Shown one piece after another: positions 1-9,858 of a stretch of 64,000 nucleotides of DNA (the first letter of the stretch is position 1; the number at the start of each line of letters is the position of its first letter). A model generated the notes under the pieces. The model was not told the DNA's origin. It searched no databases and saw only the letters and a list, made by a program, of their open reading frames with translations. This stretch comes from Pedobacter sp. Hv1. GTDB lineage: Bacteria; Bacteroidota; Bacteroidia; Sphingobacteriales; Sphingobacteriaceae. Position numbers and translations under genes: made by a program. Location: NCBI RefSeq assembly GCF_001412215.1, contig NZ_LLWP01000009.1:62001-126000 (forward strand), written 5' to 3'.

Positions 1-1922
1 TAGTTTTTCTTTTCTACGTTTTCGTAAGGCGAATAGCTTTTCATATAATCATACGCCGCTTTTTGCTTAGGATTTCCCCACTCGTCAAATTCATTTGTAG
101 TTAAGGGAATGCTTTCATCTAACATGGTATTTATGACGTCAACAAAAGGCACATCGGCAATTACACCATTCCATAAATCAGGAGCCAGGTTTACAACCGC
201 ACCCATTAATAAGCCCCCAGCACTACCACCATGTCCATATAAATGTCCTTTTGAGGTGTATTTCTGATCAATCAGATACTCTCCTGCGGCAATAAAATCG
301 GTAAAGGTGTTCTTCTTTTTCATCAATTTGCCATCCTCATACCATTGGCGACCTAGCTCTTGTCCGCCACGAATATTGGCTATGGCAAAAACGAAACCTC
401 GGTTAAGTAAACTTAATCTCGGAGACGAAAAAGTAGCATCAGAGCTTGACCCATAAGAGCCATAAGCATAAAGTAAAAGTGGTGCATTGCCATCTTTTTC
501 GAAACCTTTTTTATAAACCAATGCAATTGGAACTTTGGTGCCATCTTTAGCTGTAGCAAAAAGACGTTCAGTTACATAATCTTTAGGATTATAACCTCCA
601 ACAACCTCTTGTTGCTTCATCAGTTTTTGATCTTTTGTGGCCAGATCGTAATCGTAGGTAGCCGTTGGCGTAGTTAATGAGGTATAAATGTAACGAAGTG
701 TTTTGCTGCTGTATTCTGGATTGGCACCAACATAAGCCGTATAAACAGGTTCTTCAAACTTCATGTAATAGTCACTGCCATCTTTCTTGAGCACTCGCAA
801 CTCATTCAAACCATTTTTACGCTCAGATAGCACCGTGTAATCTTTAAACTCATCAACGCTTTCTAGTAACACATCGTTGCGGTTTGGCACTACCTCTTTC
901 CAGTTCTCTTTTTCTGTTTTATCTAATGGGCACTCCATTAGGCGGAAGTTTTTTGCATTCCAGTTTGTTCTAATTAAGAATTTCCCATCAACTGGAAAAA
1001 CATCATACAATACATCTTTTGAACGAGGTGTGAAAACCTTAAAAGCAAGCTCTGGATGATCGGCATCAATCATCCTATACTCTGTGGTTAACGTTCCTTG
1101 AGAGCCAATAAAGATGTATCGGTTATTTTTTGATTTAAAAACGCCTATATAATTGGTATTGTCTTTTTCATCATACACTACTGCATCAGTTTTCGCATCG
1201 GTACCAAGGGTATGTTTTTTAATTTTCTCACTTAATAAGGTAACAGGGTTTTTAGCCGTATAAAAAAGTGTTTTATTGTCATTTGCCCAAATGGCATCAC
1301 CCTCGGTATTGGTAATGGCATCTTTATAAATTTCGCCTGTTTCTAAATTTTTAATACTGATGGTGTATTGTCTTCGAGAAACTTTATCCACCCCAAAGGC
1401 CATCAATTTATTGTCGGGGCTAATGTTAAAACCAGTTGCGTTATAATAAGAATGACCTTTTGCAAGCTCATCTACATCTAAAAGAACTTCTTCTTTGGCA
1501 CTTAAGCTTCCTTTTTTACGACAGTACTTATAATATTGCTTTCCATCTTCATTTCGGGTGTAATAAAAATAACCGTTTTTGAGAACAGGAACCGACTCGT
1601 CTTTTTCCTTTATTCTGGCTTTCATTTCCTTGAACAAATCTGCTTGGAACTGATCAGTCCCTTTCATCATGGTATCTAGGTAAGCATTTTCAGCCTTTAA
1701 ATAATCTACAACCTTAGTGCTGTCTGGTCCCTTTTTAAAATAATCAATCATCCAATAATAATTATCTACCACGGTATCTCCATGTATAACTCTATTGTGT
1801 GGAACAATTGCAGCTACTGGAGCTTTGGCATCAGGCCATTTGTAAGCGACGGTTTTTTCTTTTGGGTTTGAACAAGACATCATCAAACTTAGCAATAAGA
1901 AATAAATTGACAGTTTTTTCAT
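1..1922 (-). CDS. S9 family oligopeptidase (oligopeptidase B-like), lipoprotein, 3' end outside window
   Basis: A 640-codon reading frame runs on the minus strand from ATG at 1922 off the left edge, so the C terminus is missing. The N terminus is a lipoprotein signal (MKKLSIYFLL, then SLMMSCSNP, with Cys as the likely lipidated residue), so the enzyme should be periplasmic or membrane-anchored. An N-terminal beta-propeller-type region is followed by the alpha/beta-hydrolase domain with the nucleophile motif GHGGSAGG, Ser about residue 567. The sequence around it resembles oligopeptidase B and prolyl oligopeptidase (S9A), serine peptidases that cleave short peptides. The catalytic Asp and His would lie beyond the window. 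It is divergent from htpG. The family call is secure; substrate preference (basic residue versus Pro) is not decided by what is visible. Confidence 0.9.
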   Translation of the reverse strand, partial: MKKLSIYFLLLSLMMSCSNPKEKTVAYKWPDAKAPVAAIVPHNRVIHGDTVVDNYYWMIDYFKKGPDSTKVVDYLKAENAYLDTMMKGTDQFQADLFKEMKARIKEKDESVPVLKNGYFYYTRNEDGKQYYKYCRKKGSLSAKEEVLLDVDELAKGHSYYNATGFNISPDNKLMAFGVDKVSRRQYTISIKNLETGEIYKDAITNTEGDAIWANDNKTLFYTAKNPVTLLSEKIKKHTLGTDAKTDAVVYDEKDNTNYIGVFKSKNNRYIFIGSQGTLTTEYRMIDADHPELAFKVFTPRSKDVLYDVFPVDGKFLIRTNWNAKNFRLMECPLDKTEKENWKEVVPNRNDVLLESVDEFKDYTVLSERKNGLNELRVLKKDGSDYYMKFEEPVYTAYVGANPEYSSKTLRYIYTSLTTPTATYDYDLATKDQKLMKQQEVVGGYNPKDYVTERLFATAKDGTKVPIALVYKKGFEKDGNAPLLLYAYGSYGSSSDATFSSPRLSLLNRGFVFAIANIRGGQELGRQWYEDGKLMKKKNTFTDFIAAGEYLIDQKYTSKGHLYGHGGSAGGLLMGAVVNLAPDLWNGVIADVPFVDVINTMLDESIPLTTNEFDEWGNPKQKAAYDYMKSYSPYENVEKKN

Positions 1923-2053
1923 TTTGATTTCTGTTATAGGTTACTGCAATTTATAAAACCTATTTGGCTATATCAATAAATATTTTTCGTAACACTTTCT
2001 TTTTCAGTAAATAAGTTCTGGTTTAAAGGTTTTGTGCGATGCTGTCATTTTGA

Positions 2054-2076
2054 CCTGTTCGCACTTTTGGAACAGG
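2054..2076. promoter_or_regulatory. Inverted repeat CCTGTTC-N9-GAACAGG upstream of htpG
   Basis: A perfect 7-bp inverted repeat with a 9-bp spacer lies 43 bp upstream of the htpG start. Its right arm overlaps a TTTTGG (2065-2070) that could be a -33 element, with TATAAT at 2093-2098. The geometry (short arms, N9 spacer) resembles CIRCE-type heat-shock operators, but the arm sequence is not CIRCE. No T-run follows, so it is not a terminator. The operator role is inference. Confidence 0.35.
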
Positions 2077-2118
2077 CATTGATAAGCCTAGGTATAATCA
2101 AAAAATTATAAATAAAAT

Positions 2119-4005
2119 ATGACAACAGAAAAAGGAAGTATTTCCATACACACTGAAAACATTTTCCCAATCATTAAGAAATTCCTGTATTCGGATAATG
2201 AAATCTTTTTAAGGGAATTAGTTTCTAATGCCGTTGATGCGGTTCAAAAAATAAAACGTTTAGCATCATTAGGGCAATATAATGGCGAGCTAGGCCAAGC
2301 ACTTGTAGAAGTTAGTGTTGACGAAACAGCTAAAACAATTACCATTAGCGATAATGGTTTAGGGATGACTGCTGAGGAAATTAAGAAATATATCAATCAG
2401 GTTGCTTTCTCTGGCGCTAGTGAGTTTGTAGAGAAATTTAAGGATGCAAAAGATGCAAATGAGATCATTGGTAAATTTGGATTGGGTTTCTATTCTGCAT
2501 TTATGGTTGCAGATTTAGTAGAAATTCAAACTTTATCTTATCAGGATGGTGCTGTACCTGCCAAATGGACTTGCGATGGGAGTACAGAATTTGAAATTTC
2601 TGAAGGCAGCAGAACAACTCGTGGAACCAGCATTATTTTACATGTAAACGCAGAATCTGAAGAGTTTTTGAGCGAACATAAATTGCAGGAAATTTTAGAT
2701 AAATACGCTAAGTTTTTACCTGTTCCGATTAAGTTTGGTGTAAAGACCGAACAAGAAGAAGATGGAACAGATGAAGAAGGAAAACCTAAATACAAATCGG
2801 TAGAAATTGACAACATCATCAATACTACCAACCCGATCTGGACCAAAACACCTGCAGATTTGTCAGATGCTGATTATTTAGATTTTTACAAACAACTTTA
2901 TCCATTTTCGGAAGAACCTTTATTCTGGATCCACTTGAATGTAGATTATCCATTTAACTTAACAGGAGTATTGTACTTCCCTAAAGTGAAGGATGATTTT
3001 GACATGCAACGCAACAAAATCAAATTGTTCAGTCGCCAGGTATTCATCACCGACGAAGTAAAAGACATTGTTCCAGAGTTTTTAATGTTATTGCATGGGG
3101 TAATCGATTCGCCAGATATTCCATTAAACGTATCAAGAAGTTTCCTACAGGCAGACAGCAATGTTAAAAAGATCAATAGCTACATTACCAAAAAAGTAGC
3201 GGATAAATTAGCGGAGCTATTTAATAAAGACCGTAAAGCTTACGAAGAAAAATGGAGCAATATTGGTTTATTTGTGAAGTACGGAATGATCAGCGAAGAG
3301 AAATTCTATGATAAAGCGAAAGATTTTGCACTATTAACCAATACACAACAGCAAAACTTCACTTTTGAAGAGTACAAAGAAAAAGTACAAGCTACCCAAA
3401 CCGATAAAAATGGTTCGTTAGTTTATCTGTATACAACAGATCCAGATAAACAAGATGGATTTATCCAATCGGCAGAGAAAAAAGGCTATGATGTATTGGT
3501 AATGAACACACCAATAGATGGACATTTTGTGAGCAGCTTAGAGCAAAAGCTAGAAAAAACACAGCTTAAAAGAGTTGATGCAAGTGTAGCCAGTCAATTG
3601 ATTGAAAAAGATGAATTGCAGGAATCTGTATTGAGCGAAGAGCAATCAGCTAAAGTAAAATCTATTTTCGAAAAAGCGATTGTAAAACCAGGTTTCAACG
3701 TTGAAGTGGTAGGCTTAAGCCCTGACGATTCTCCAGTAACAGTAACCATGGACGAATTTATGCGCCGCATGAAAGATATGGCCAAAATGGGTGGCGGAAT
3801 GAGCTTTTATGGCAACATGCCAGATAGCTATAAAGTCGCCATTAATGGAAACCATAAATTGGTAGGTAAGATTTTGGCCGCCAAGAACGAAGAAGAGCAA
3901 AGTAAATTTGCAAAACAAGCAGTTGATTTGGCTTTATTATCACAAGGAATGTTAACAGGAGCAGAATTAACTGCTTTTGTAAGTCGCAGTGTAGAGCTGA
4001 TTTAA
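2119..4005 (+). CDS. htpG: Molecular chaperone HtpG (Hsp90)
   Basis: This 628-residue protein matches bacterial Hsp90 in length (about 620-630). It is a cytosolic ATP-dependent dimeric chaperone. The N-terminal GHKL ATPase shows RELVSNAVDA (Glu33, Asn37), SDNGLGMT (Asp78) and GKFGLGFYSAF. The middle domain contains the client and gamma-phosphate contact region, with PLNVSRSFLQ near residues 335-345. The C-terminal dimerisation domain follows. Start ATG at 2119 gives the canonical N terminus. It is monocistronic: a divergent peptidase gene lies upstream and a strong hairpin terminator directly downstream. An inverted repeat at 2054-2076 may serve in heat-shock control. Nothing is missing from the active site. 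Confidence 0.98.
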   Translation: MTTEKGSISIHTENIFPIIKKFLYSDNEIFLRELVSNAVDAVQKIKRLASLGQYNGELGQALVEVSVDETAKTITISDNGLGMTAEEIKKYINQVAFSGASEFVEKFKDAKDANEIIGKFGLGFYSAFMVADLVEIQTLSYQDGAVPAKWTCDGSTEFEISEGSRTTRGTSIILHVNAESEEFLSEHKLQEILDKYAKFLPVPIKFGVKTEQEEDGTDEEGKPKYKSVEIDNIINTTNPIWTKTPADLSDADYLDFYKQLYPFSEEPLFWIHLNVDYPFNLTGVLYFPKVKDDFDMQRNKIKLFSRQVFITDEVKDIVPEFLMLLHGVIDSPDIPLNVSRSFLQADSNVKKINSYITKKVADKLAELFNKDRKAYEEKWSNIGLFVKYGMISEEKFYDKAKDFALLTNTQQQNFTFEEYKEKVQATQTDKNGSLVYLYTTDPDKQDGFIQSAEKKGYDVLVMNTPIDGHFVSSLEQKLEKTQLKRVDASVASQLIEKDELQESVLSEEQSAKVKSIFEKAIVKPGFNVEVVGLSPDDSPVTVTMDEFMRRMKDMAKMGGGMSFYGNMPDSYKVAINGNHKLVGKILAAKNEEEQSKFAKQAVDLALLSQGMLTGAELTAFVSRSVELI

Positions 4006-4018
4006 ATAAACAATTCAG

Positions 4019-4048
4019 AAAGGAGCGATTTATCGCTCCTTTTCTTTT
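4019..4048 (+). terminator. Rho-independent terminator after htpG
   Basis: A perfect 10-bp stem (AAAGGAGCGA / TCGCTCCTTT) with loop TTTA is followed by a T-rich tail. It begins 14 bp after the htpG stop codon. Confidence 0.85.
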
Positions 4049-4060
4049 ATAGATGACCCC

Positions 4061-5281
4061 ATGAGGAGAAGAATTCAATTGCTGCCAATTACTATTTTTA
4101 CCTTACTGTTCTTTTTGTTGAATTGGTATGTGTGGAGTGGGTTACAGATTGTGGCAAAGCAAAGTTATATACAGCCAGTTTTTTGGACAACAGTTAGTGT
4201 AATTGCTATTGCATTGCTCTATGCTTTGCAAGGAATGCAACAAAGAGGTATGGGCCTGTTTTTTAAAGTTGCTACCCATACTTTTTTGGTGCTCTTTGTG
4301 AGCGAAATATTGTTTAGTCTGGTGTTGTTAATGGCCGATTTGTATAGAGCTACGTTTGGGCTCATTAACTGGGTCAGTCAGCATCAATTTTTGGCTCCGC
4401 TCCGAAACCCGCAATGGGTTATTTTTGGGCTCATTATCTTTGCTATTAGTGTGTTATTATTTTTATATGGCATACTGAGAGGGAAATATGCCTATCGTGT
4501 AATTAAACACACGTTGTATTATAAAGACTTGCCAAAAGCATTTGATGGCTTTACAATTACCCAGATTTCTGATGTCCATTCAGGTAGTTTTAGCAATGCC
4601 AAAGCCGTTCAAAAAGGGATAGATTTAATTAAGGAACAACAATCGGATCTGTTTGTATTTACTGGTGATTTGGTAAACAATAAGGCAGAAGAGATTAAGC
4701 CTTGGATTGGCCATTTTTCGCAAATTAAGGCGCCATACGGACAGTTTTCTATTTTGGGCAACCATGATTATGGAGATTATGTAAAATGGTCAAATGACGA
4801 AGTAAAAAAAGCAAACCTGCAACAATTAAAAAACTATCATCATGAACTGGGTTTTAGGTTATTGCTCGATGAACATGTTGAATTGCATAAAGATGGAGAA
4901 AAGATTGTGCTGGCGGGAGTAGAAAACTGGGGCCTGGGTTTTGGAGAACGTGGCGATTTGCAAAAGGCACTATTGAATACTACAAAAGATGAATTTAAAG
5001 TCCTGCTTTCTCATGATCCCTCACACTGGGAGCAACAAGTTAAAAATAACCCTTCTAAAATCCATTTGACATTAGCGGGGCATACCCATGGTATGCAGTT
5101 TGGTATTGAAGCCTTTGGTATCAAATGGAGCCCTGTAAAACTTCGCTATAAACATTGGGCAGGTATTAAAGAAGAAAATGGCAGGATCCTGAATGTGAAC
5201 CGTGGCTTTGGCTTTATTGGTTTTTCGGGCAGGGTTGGTATCTGGCCAGAAATTACGGTAATTGAACTCAAGAAAGGATAA
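4061..5281 (+). CDS. Membrane-anchored metallophosphoesterase (YkuE/YaeI-like)
   Basis: 406 residues. The N-terminal about 145 residues contain four hydrophobic helices, and the C-terminal part is a calcineurin-like phosphoesterase domain. The metal-ligand motifs appear in order: SDVHSG (Asp171, His173), FTGDLVNN, LGNHDYG, SHDPSHW and AGHTHGMQFG. The layout matches membrane-tethered YkuE/YaeI-type phosphodiesterases that act on phospholipid-related substrates, though the actual substrate cannot be told. It starts 13 bp after the htpG terminator and needs its own promoter. It is followed by 234 bp without a gene. Confidence 0.9.
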   Translation: MRRRIQLLPITIFTLLFFLLNWYVWSGLQIVAKQSYIQPVFWTTVSVIAIALLYALQGMQQRGMGLFFKVATHTFLVLFVSEILFSLVLLMADLYRATFGLINWVSQHQFLAPLRNPQWVIFGLIIFAISVLLFLYGILRGKYAYRVIKHTLYYKDLPKAFDGFTITQISDVHSGSFSNAKAVQKGIDLIKEQQSDLFVFTGDLVNNKAEEIKPWIGHFSQIKAPYGQFSILGNHDYGDYVKWSNDEVKKANLQQLKNYHHELGFRLLLDEHVELHKDGEKIVLAGVENWGLGFGERGDLQKALLNTTKDEFKVLLSHDPSHWEQQVKNNPSKIHLTLAGHTHGMQFGIEAFGIKWSPVKLRYKHWAGIKEENGRILNVNRGFGFIGFSGRVGIWPEITVIELKKG

Positions 5282-5489
5282 ATTACATTTCTTCACTCCT
5301 ATTAAAAATATTTTTATTCCTTCACCCCAAATGGGTTAAGTGGTGTGCGCCTATAAGTGAAAGTGTCCAACTGACCTTGGCTGTTGTTGGTGCGATTGGT
5401 AAAGTATCGTTACAATTTCGTTAAAGTGTGAGTAATTTTAATTTACGGTTAAATTTTGTTAAAAAGGATGAATGCCTCACACTAAAAAA

Positions 5490-5497
5490 TATATTTG
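5490..5497 (+). promoter_or_regulatory. Candidate -7 box TATATTTG for the outer-membrane protein at 5516
   Basis: TATATTTG matches the Bacteroidota -7 consensus TAnnTTTG exactly. It lies 18 bp upstream of the TTG start, which would give a very short leader. No convincing -33 TTTG at the expected spacing was seen. Confidence 0.35.
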
Positions 5498-5515
5498 TAA
5501 TAGGTAACCAACATC

Positions 5516-8344
5516 TTGAAAAAACACTTCTTATTTATTTTCTTCGTGATCATGCTATTGTGCACATCTACTGTGTTTGCACAAAATAATAAGCGTATCA
5601 ATGGTTATGTGGTAGATACGAGTAAAACTGCCATCAACGATGCCAATGTGATGCTCATTTTAGGAAAAGACACCTTGCGAACTACTACTGATAGTGAGGG
5701 ATATTTTAGTTTCTCAAAGATCAAAGCAGAAGAATTTTCATTAAAGATCACAACGGTTGGTTACCAAGAGTTTATCAAGAGCTATTCGTTTGGGCAAAAA
5801 AAGCAATTAGAAATCAGTACGATTGAGTTAAAATTAGCGAAAAACATGCTCAAAGAGATTGTGGTAAAAGCGAAGCTCAACCCGATAAGAATAATGCAGG
5901 ATACGATTGAATATAATGCTGCCGCCTATCAGGTTTTAGATGGCGATAATGTTGCCGACTTATTGAAACAGTTTCCAGGTTTAGAAGTAGATAAGGATTA
6001 TAATGTTAAAACCATGGGCAAGGAAATGGTTAAGCTTAGGGTTAACGGGAAGGATTTTTTTACCAATGATGTAAAAGACTTTATTAGCAAATTACCAGCT
6101 GCAATTGTGGCAAAAATTCAGGTTATTGATGACTTTGGTGATGAAGCAAACTTTACTGGGATTAAGATTGGCGAACCCAAAAAGATGCTGAATATTGTAA
6201 CCAAACCAGGTATGGACAATGGAAGGTTTGGGTCTGCAGGTATCAGTGCTGGAACTAATGACCAACTTGGAAGTAATGCCAACCTCAATTTGTGGAAAGG
6301 GACAAAACAAAGCAGTGGCAATTTAAACTATAACACTTCAAACAATGGTGCCGGAACAGCCCAAAATGCACGAATAGGCATTAGCCATTCGAATAAGATA
6401 GGGAAAAACGCAAGCTATGGCCTTAATTACAATTACGGGAGAAACAACGGAGCATTTACAAATGAGCAGGCCATAGAAACATTAAATCCATTAGGTACAT
6501 TTTATAATGAAACGTTAAGTAATGGCGCAAACCAGAACAACAATCATAACCTCAATACCAATTTTAACTATAATGACAATAAGAATATCTTCTTGAGTGG
6601 CTCTGTTGGTGCTTCCTACAGAGATTCGGAGAATAAAAGTATGTCTTTAAACAAGCAATCGGGTGTAATTAGACAAGATCTCAAGAATGTCAATCAATCG
6701 AGTAATAAAACACCAAACCTAAATGTGAATGTCAATTTGTCTAAAAAACTAAAGAATAAAAAGAATGGCTTATCTGGCAATTTTGGTTTTTCAACCTCTT
6801 CTACCAATGCCGATCAAAACATTAGTACCAACACCCTATATTATAACAAGGTTACTCAGGTTTTAGAAAAGGATTCTTTACTGAACAGGAATCTGGTTAC
6901 CCAAAGTAACAATCAAAATTTTAATCTGGGTATTGGGTTTAGTCTGGGTCTAAAAAAGTTAAAAGATTCACTAGCACGTCAAAGCTTAAACTTTAACTAT
7001 AGCATCTCGGTTGGTAAAAGCAGCAGCAGCATATCCACCTTTGTGTTTGATAATTTAAATCATCAGCCAAATTATGTCGATTCATTAAGCACCAATACCA
7101 ATTCTCTATTTATAAACCAGTCTTTAGGTGTAAGCTACAACTATAGCAATAAAAAGATGCGTTATAATTTTGGCTTTAATGCCAGACCTAGTCTGTTAAC
7201 CAGTAATTACATCAACCTTCATCAAAAAATAAAAAACAACAACCTTAATTATTCGCCAAATATTAACCTGAGTAGAACAATAGAACTGGGTAAAACCATC
7301 TCGGTTAATTACAGCGGGAGTAACAATAGCCCATCAGCTTATCAGTTACAGCCCATTAGAAATACCCAAAATCTACAGAATATAGTAATTGGAAATCCAA
7401 ACCTAAAACCTTCCTTTAGCCATAACATTTCTTCAAATTACAATTATGTAAATACAAAAACTGGTATCTCCGCACAAACCGGGTTAAACTTTAGCACTAC
7501 TCAAAATGAAATCGTAACCAACGTGCTTTTAGTGCCAGATACTTTAAATAGTTTAAAACAAGAAACCCGCTTCGAAAACACCAATGGCAATTATAATGCA
7601 AGAGGCAATTATATGATCAATATTCCCATTAAAAAGAACAGGTACTCGGTCTCCTATTCCGGCAATCTTGGTCTTTCAAATCGAGCAATATTCGTTAATA
7701 ATAACAAGAGATTTAATAGAGGGATAAATCTTTCTCAGTATTTGCGAGCCTCAATTATATCAAAAAAGATTACAACAGATGCAAACGTGAGTTATAGTTT
7801 TAGCTCTAACAACAATATGCTAAATCAAGGCTCCATTGCAGATGTGTTGGGCCAGATCAATGGAACAACAGTTTACAAAACACATAACTATGCCACAGCG
7901 GTTAACAGTTCCTTAAGACTAAAAAATCTTAACATCAATACAAATATCAATTATAGCCTGACTACTACTACTGGCGATGCTAACAACAGGTTTAAAAATA
8001 TCCAGAGTCTAGATCTCTCCTTGATGTTAAATACAACGATCAAAAAAACCTATCATTTTACCCTTAATACCTCAAAAAGATTCAACAAGGGTTATGCTTT
8101 AGCCAATACCAACCCATTGCTGATTAGTGCGAGCTTGAATAAAGCCTTTTTTAAAGACAGATCGTTAAGCTTAAATATAGATGCGAACGATTTACTAAAT
8201 CAAGGCAATAATTTAGCCCGCTATGTTTCGGGAAACTCAATAATAGATAGTAGAACCAATCAGGTTACCCGTGTGATTACTTTTGGCCTTAGTTATAATA
8301 TCTCTAAATTTGGAGGTAAAAATATCCGGGTTGATAGAGATTAG
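5516..8344 (+). CDS. TonB-dependent-receptor-like outer-membrane beta-barrel protein, paralogue 1
   Basis: 942 residues starting at TTG (5516). That start gives a clean signal peptide (MKKHFLFIFFVIMLLC to VFAQ), and in-frame upstream ATGs are cut off by stops. Residues about 25-115 form a carboxypeptidase-regulatory-like Ig-fold domain. A degenerate plug region follows (KLRVNGKDFFTNDVKDFI). The rest is an Asn/Ser-rich beta-barrel of the outer-membrane beta-barrel family seen next to Bacteroidota ECF genes. It is a clear paralogue of the protein at 11269-13947, sharing RNTQNLQN, GNPNLKPSF and LLNQGNNL..RYVSGNS. No canonical SusD partner is adjacent. The likely role is outer-membrane transport or assembly; the substrate is unknown. 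Confidence 0.85.
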   Translation: MKKHFLFIFFVIMLLCTSTVFAQNNKRINGYVVDTSKTAINDANVMLILGKDTLRTTTDSEGYFSFSKIKAEEFSLKITTVGYQEFIKSYSFGQKKQLEISTIELKLAKNMLKEIVVKAKLNPIRIMQDTIEYNAAAYQVLDGDNVADLLKQFPGLEVDKDYNVKTMGKEMVKLRVNGKDFFTNDVKDFISKLPAAIVAKIQVIDDFGDEANFTGIKIGEPKKMLNIVTKPGMDNGRFGSAGISAGTNDQLGSNANLNLWKGTKQSSGNLNYNTSNNGAGTAQNARIGISHSNKIGKNASYGLNYNYGRNNGAFTNEQAIETLNPLGTFYNETLSNGANQNNNHNLNTNFNYNDNKNIFLSGSVGASYRDSENKSMSLNKQSGVIRQDLKNVNQSSNKTPNLNVNVNLSKKLKNKKNGLSGNFGFSTSSTNADQNISTNTLYYNKVTQVLEKDSLLNRNLVTQSNNQNFNLGIGFSLGLKKLKDSLARQSLNFNYSISVGKSSSSISTFVFDNLNHQPNYVDSLSTNTNSLFINQSLGVSYNYSNKKMRYNFGFNARPSLLTSNYINLHQKIKNNNLNYSPNINLSRTIELGKTISVNYSGSNNSPSAYQLQPIRNTQNLQNIVIGNPNLKPSFSHNISSNYNYVNTKTGISAQTGLNFSTTQNEIVTNVLLVPDTLNSLKQETRFENTNGNYNARGNYMINIPIKKNRYSVSYSGNLGLSNRAIFVNNNKRFNRGINLSQYLRASIISKKITTDANVSYSFSSNNNMLNQGSIADVLGQINGTTVYKTHNYATAVNSSLRLKNLNINTNINYSLTTTTGDANNRFKNIQSLDLSLMLNTTIKKTYHFTLNTSKRFNKGYALANTNPLLISASLNKAFFKDRSLSLNIDANDLLNQGNNLARYVSGNSIIDSRTNQVTRVITFGLSYNISKFGGKNIRVDRD

Positions 8345-8486
8345 GACAATCATTTTTTCCGCTATAGTTAAATATTGGTGCAAAATAATTCAATATAGAT
8401 GTAGCGTTTAACGAACCATTCTCGTATTGATGATGAAACGTTAATGGCCGTTAACCTATTTGTTTATTATATCTTAAAATTTAATC

Positions 8487-9179
8487 ATGAAAATATCATT
8501 TAACTATAAAGCCATCATAGCTGCTGTTACACTATCTGTAGCCTTGCTCTCCTGTTCAAAGAAACAAGATTATACTATAGTTGACATTTCTGGCTTAAGC
8601 TTGATCCATGCATCGCCTACTATAGAAAAATTAGATGTATATGTAGATAATTCAAAAGCGACAGTGAGTGATTTTGCCTACGGATCTAAAATAGATTATT
8701 TGAACGCCTATTCGGGAAACAGAGTATTGAGGTTATCCAGAAAAGATGCTGGTGTAGCTTTAAAAACAGAAATGGTTACACTTTTTACAAATAAAGGCTA
8801 TTCACTTTTTGTAATTGATAAACTGGAAAATGTTAAATTCCTTTTATTAGAAGACGATTTAACAAAGCCGGCAACTGGTAAGGCTAGAATTAGATTTGTA
8901 AATTTAAGCCCTGATGCTGAGGCGCTAAACTTAGCTATTGAAGGAAAACCTACAGATTTGGTTACCAACAAAGCATTTAAAGAATATTCAGATTTTGAGA
9001 CTATAGATGCGGGAGATAATGTGAAGTTTATTGTTAAAAATAAAGCTACCGGAAATATAGAGACCTCAATTGCAGATGTTAAAATCGAAGCGGGAAAGAT
9101 TTACACCATTTATGCCAAAGGTCTTAAAGCTGCTACAGATAATATGAAATTAGGCGTTGCTGTTTTCACACACAAATAG
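8487..9179 (+). CDS. DUF4397 domain-containing lipoprotein
   Basis: 230 residues. An N-terminal signal ends in the lipobox LLSCSKK (Cys about residue 23), so it is a surface or periplasmic lipoprotein. The body has the DUF4397 pattern: an Ig-like strand repeat with IHASPTIEKLDVYVD and, in the second half, IRFVNLSPDAEALNLAI. Function is unknown for this family. It lies between the two large barrel paralogues, 142 bp after the first, and is closed by its own terminator. A role as a surface partner of the barrels is inference from position. Confidence 0.8.
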   Translation: MKISFNYKAIIAAVTLSVALLSCSKKQDYTIVDISGLSLIHASPTIEKLDVYVDNSKATVSDFAYGSKIDYLNAYSGNRVLRLSRKDAGVALKTEMVTLFTNKGYSLFVIDKLENVKFLLLEDDLTKPATGKARIRFVNLSPDAEALNLAIEGKPTDLVTNKAFKEYSDFETIDAGDNVKFIVKNKATGNIETSIADVKIEAGKIYTIYAKGLKAATDNMKLGVAVFTHK

Positions 9180-9187
9180 CTTTTGCC

Positions 9188-9218
9188 AAAAGCCAGCTTC
9201 ATATGGGCTGGCTTTTTT
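9188..9218 (+). terminator. Rho-independent terminator after the DUF4397 gene
   Basis: Stem AAAAGCCAGC / GCTGGCTTTT with a 9-nt loop and a run of T, 8 bp after the stop codon. Confidence 0.85.
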
Positions 9219-9288
9219 AAAATTTTTAATAGGGAAAAACGTTTAATCATCTCATGATTGAAAGAAACTTAAAGGAACATAATTAGGA

Positions 9289-9858
9289 ATGCTCAAGTTT
9301 GAGGAGATTATTGAGGGCTGTCTAAAAAACAATAACAAGAGCAAAGAAATGATCTACAAATCATTTTATGGCTACCTAATGGCCGTAGTTTTACGTTATG
9401 TTAATGAAAGAGATGATGCTGAAGAGTTGGTTAATGATAGTTTTATAAAGGTTTTTAAAGCTATTGTTCAATTTAATCTTCCCAAAAATACCGAAGAACA
9501 CCAAAGGGCATTTAAAGCCTGGATAGCCAAAATTGCCTCCCGTACGGCCATAGATTTTTTACGGACTAAACGTAGCTTATTATCTATTGATGAAATCACA
9601 GAACATCAAGAGCCATTAACTGAAGTAACTGTTATTGCGGCATTAAACGTAAAGGATATATTAAAACTTCTTGATGCGTTGCCAGAAACACAAAAACTCA
9701 TTTTTAATTTATTTGAGATAGAGGGCTTTTCTCATGATGAGATATCAAAAATATTAAAAATCCCAGAGAGCTCAAGTAGGGTTTATTTAGCAAGAGCGAA
9801 AAGTAAATTGAGAACACTTTATTCCAAGACATTAATTAATTCATATGCAACCAACTGA
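9289..9858 (+). CDS. ECF-family RNA polymerase sigma factor
   Basis: 189 residues with sigma region 2 (about residues 20-95, including RYVNERDDAEELVNDSFIKV and the AIDFLR segment) and region 4 (about 125-180, LPETQKLIFNLFEIEGFSHDEIS, a helix-turn-helix). The -35/-10 recognition domains are both complete. Its last 14 bp overlap the next gene, so the two are translationally coupled, as expected for sigma and anti-sigma partners. It probably drives its own operon and one or both neighbouring barrel genes, but no ECF-specific promoter was identified. Confidence 0.93.
   Translation: MLKFEEIIEGCLKNNNKSKEMIYKSFYGYLMAVVLRYVNERDDAEELVNDSFIKVFKAIVQFNLPKNTEEHQRAFKAWIAKIASRTAIDFLRTKRSLLSIDEITEHQEPLTEVTVIAALNVKDILKLLDALPETQKLIFNLFEIEGFSHDEISKILKIPESSSRVYLARAKSKLRTLYSKTLINSYATN

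Noticed and set aside
2541..3918. Several antisense ORFs of 60-100 codons inside htpG
   Set aside because: They are shadows of a well-conserved gene and have no family, start signal or independent support.
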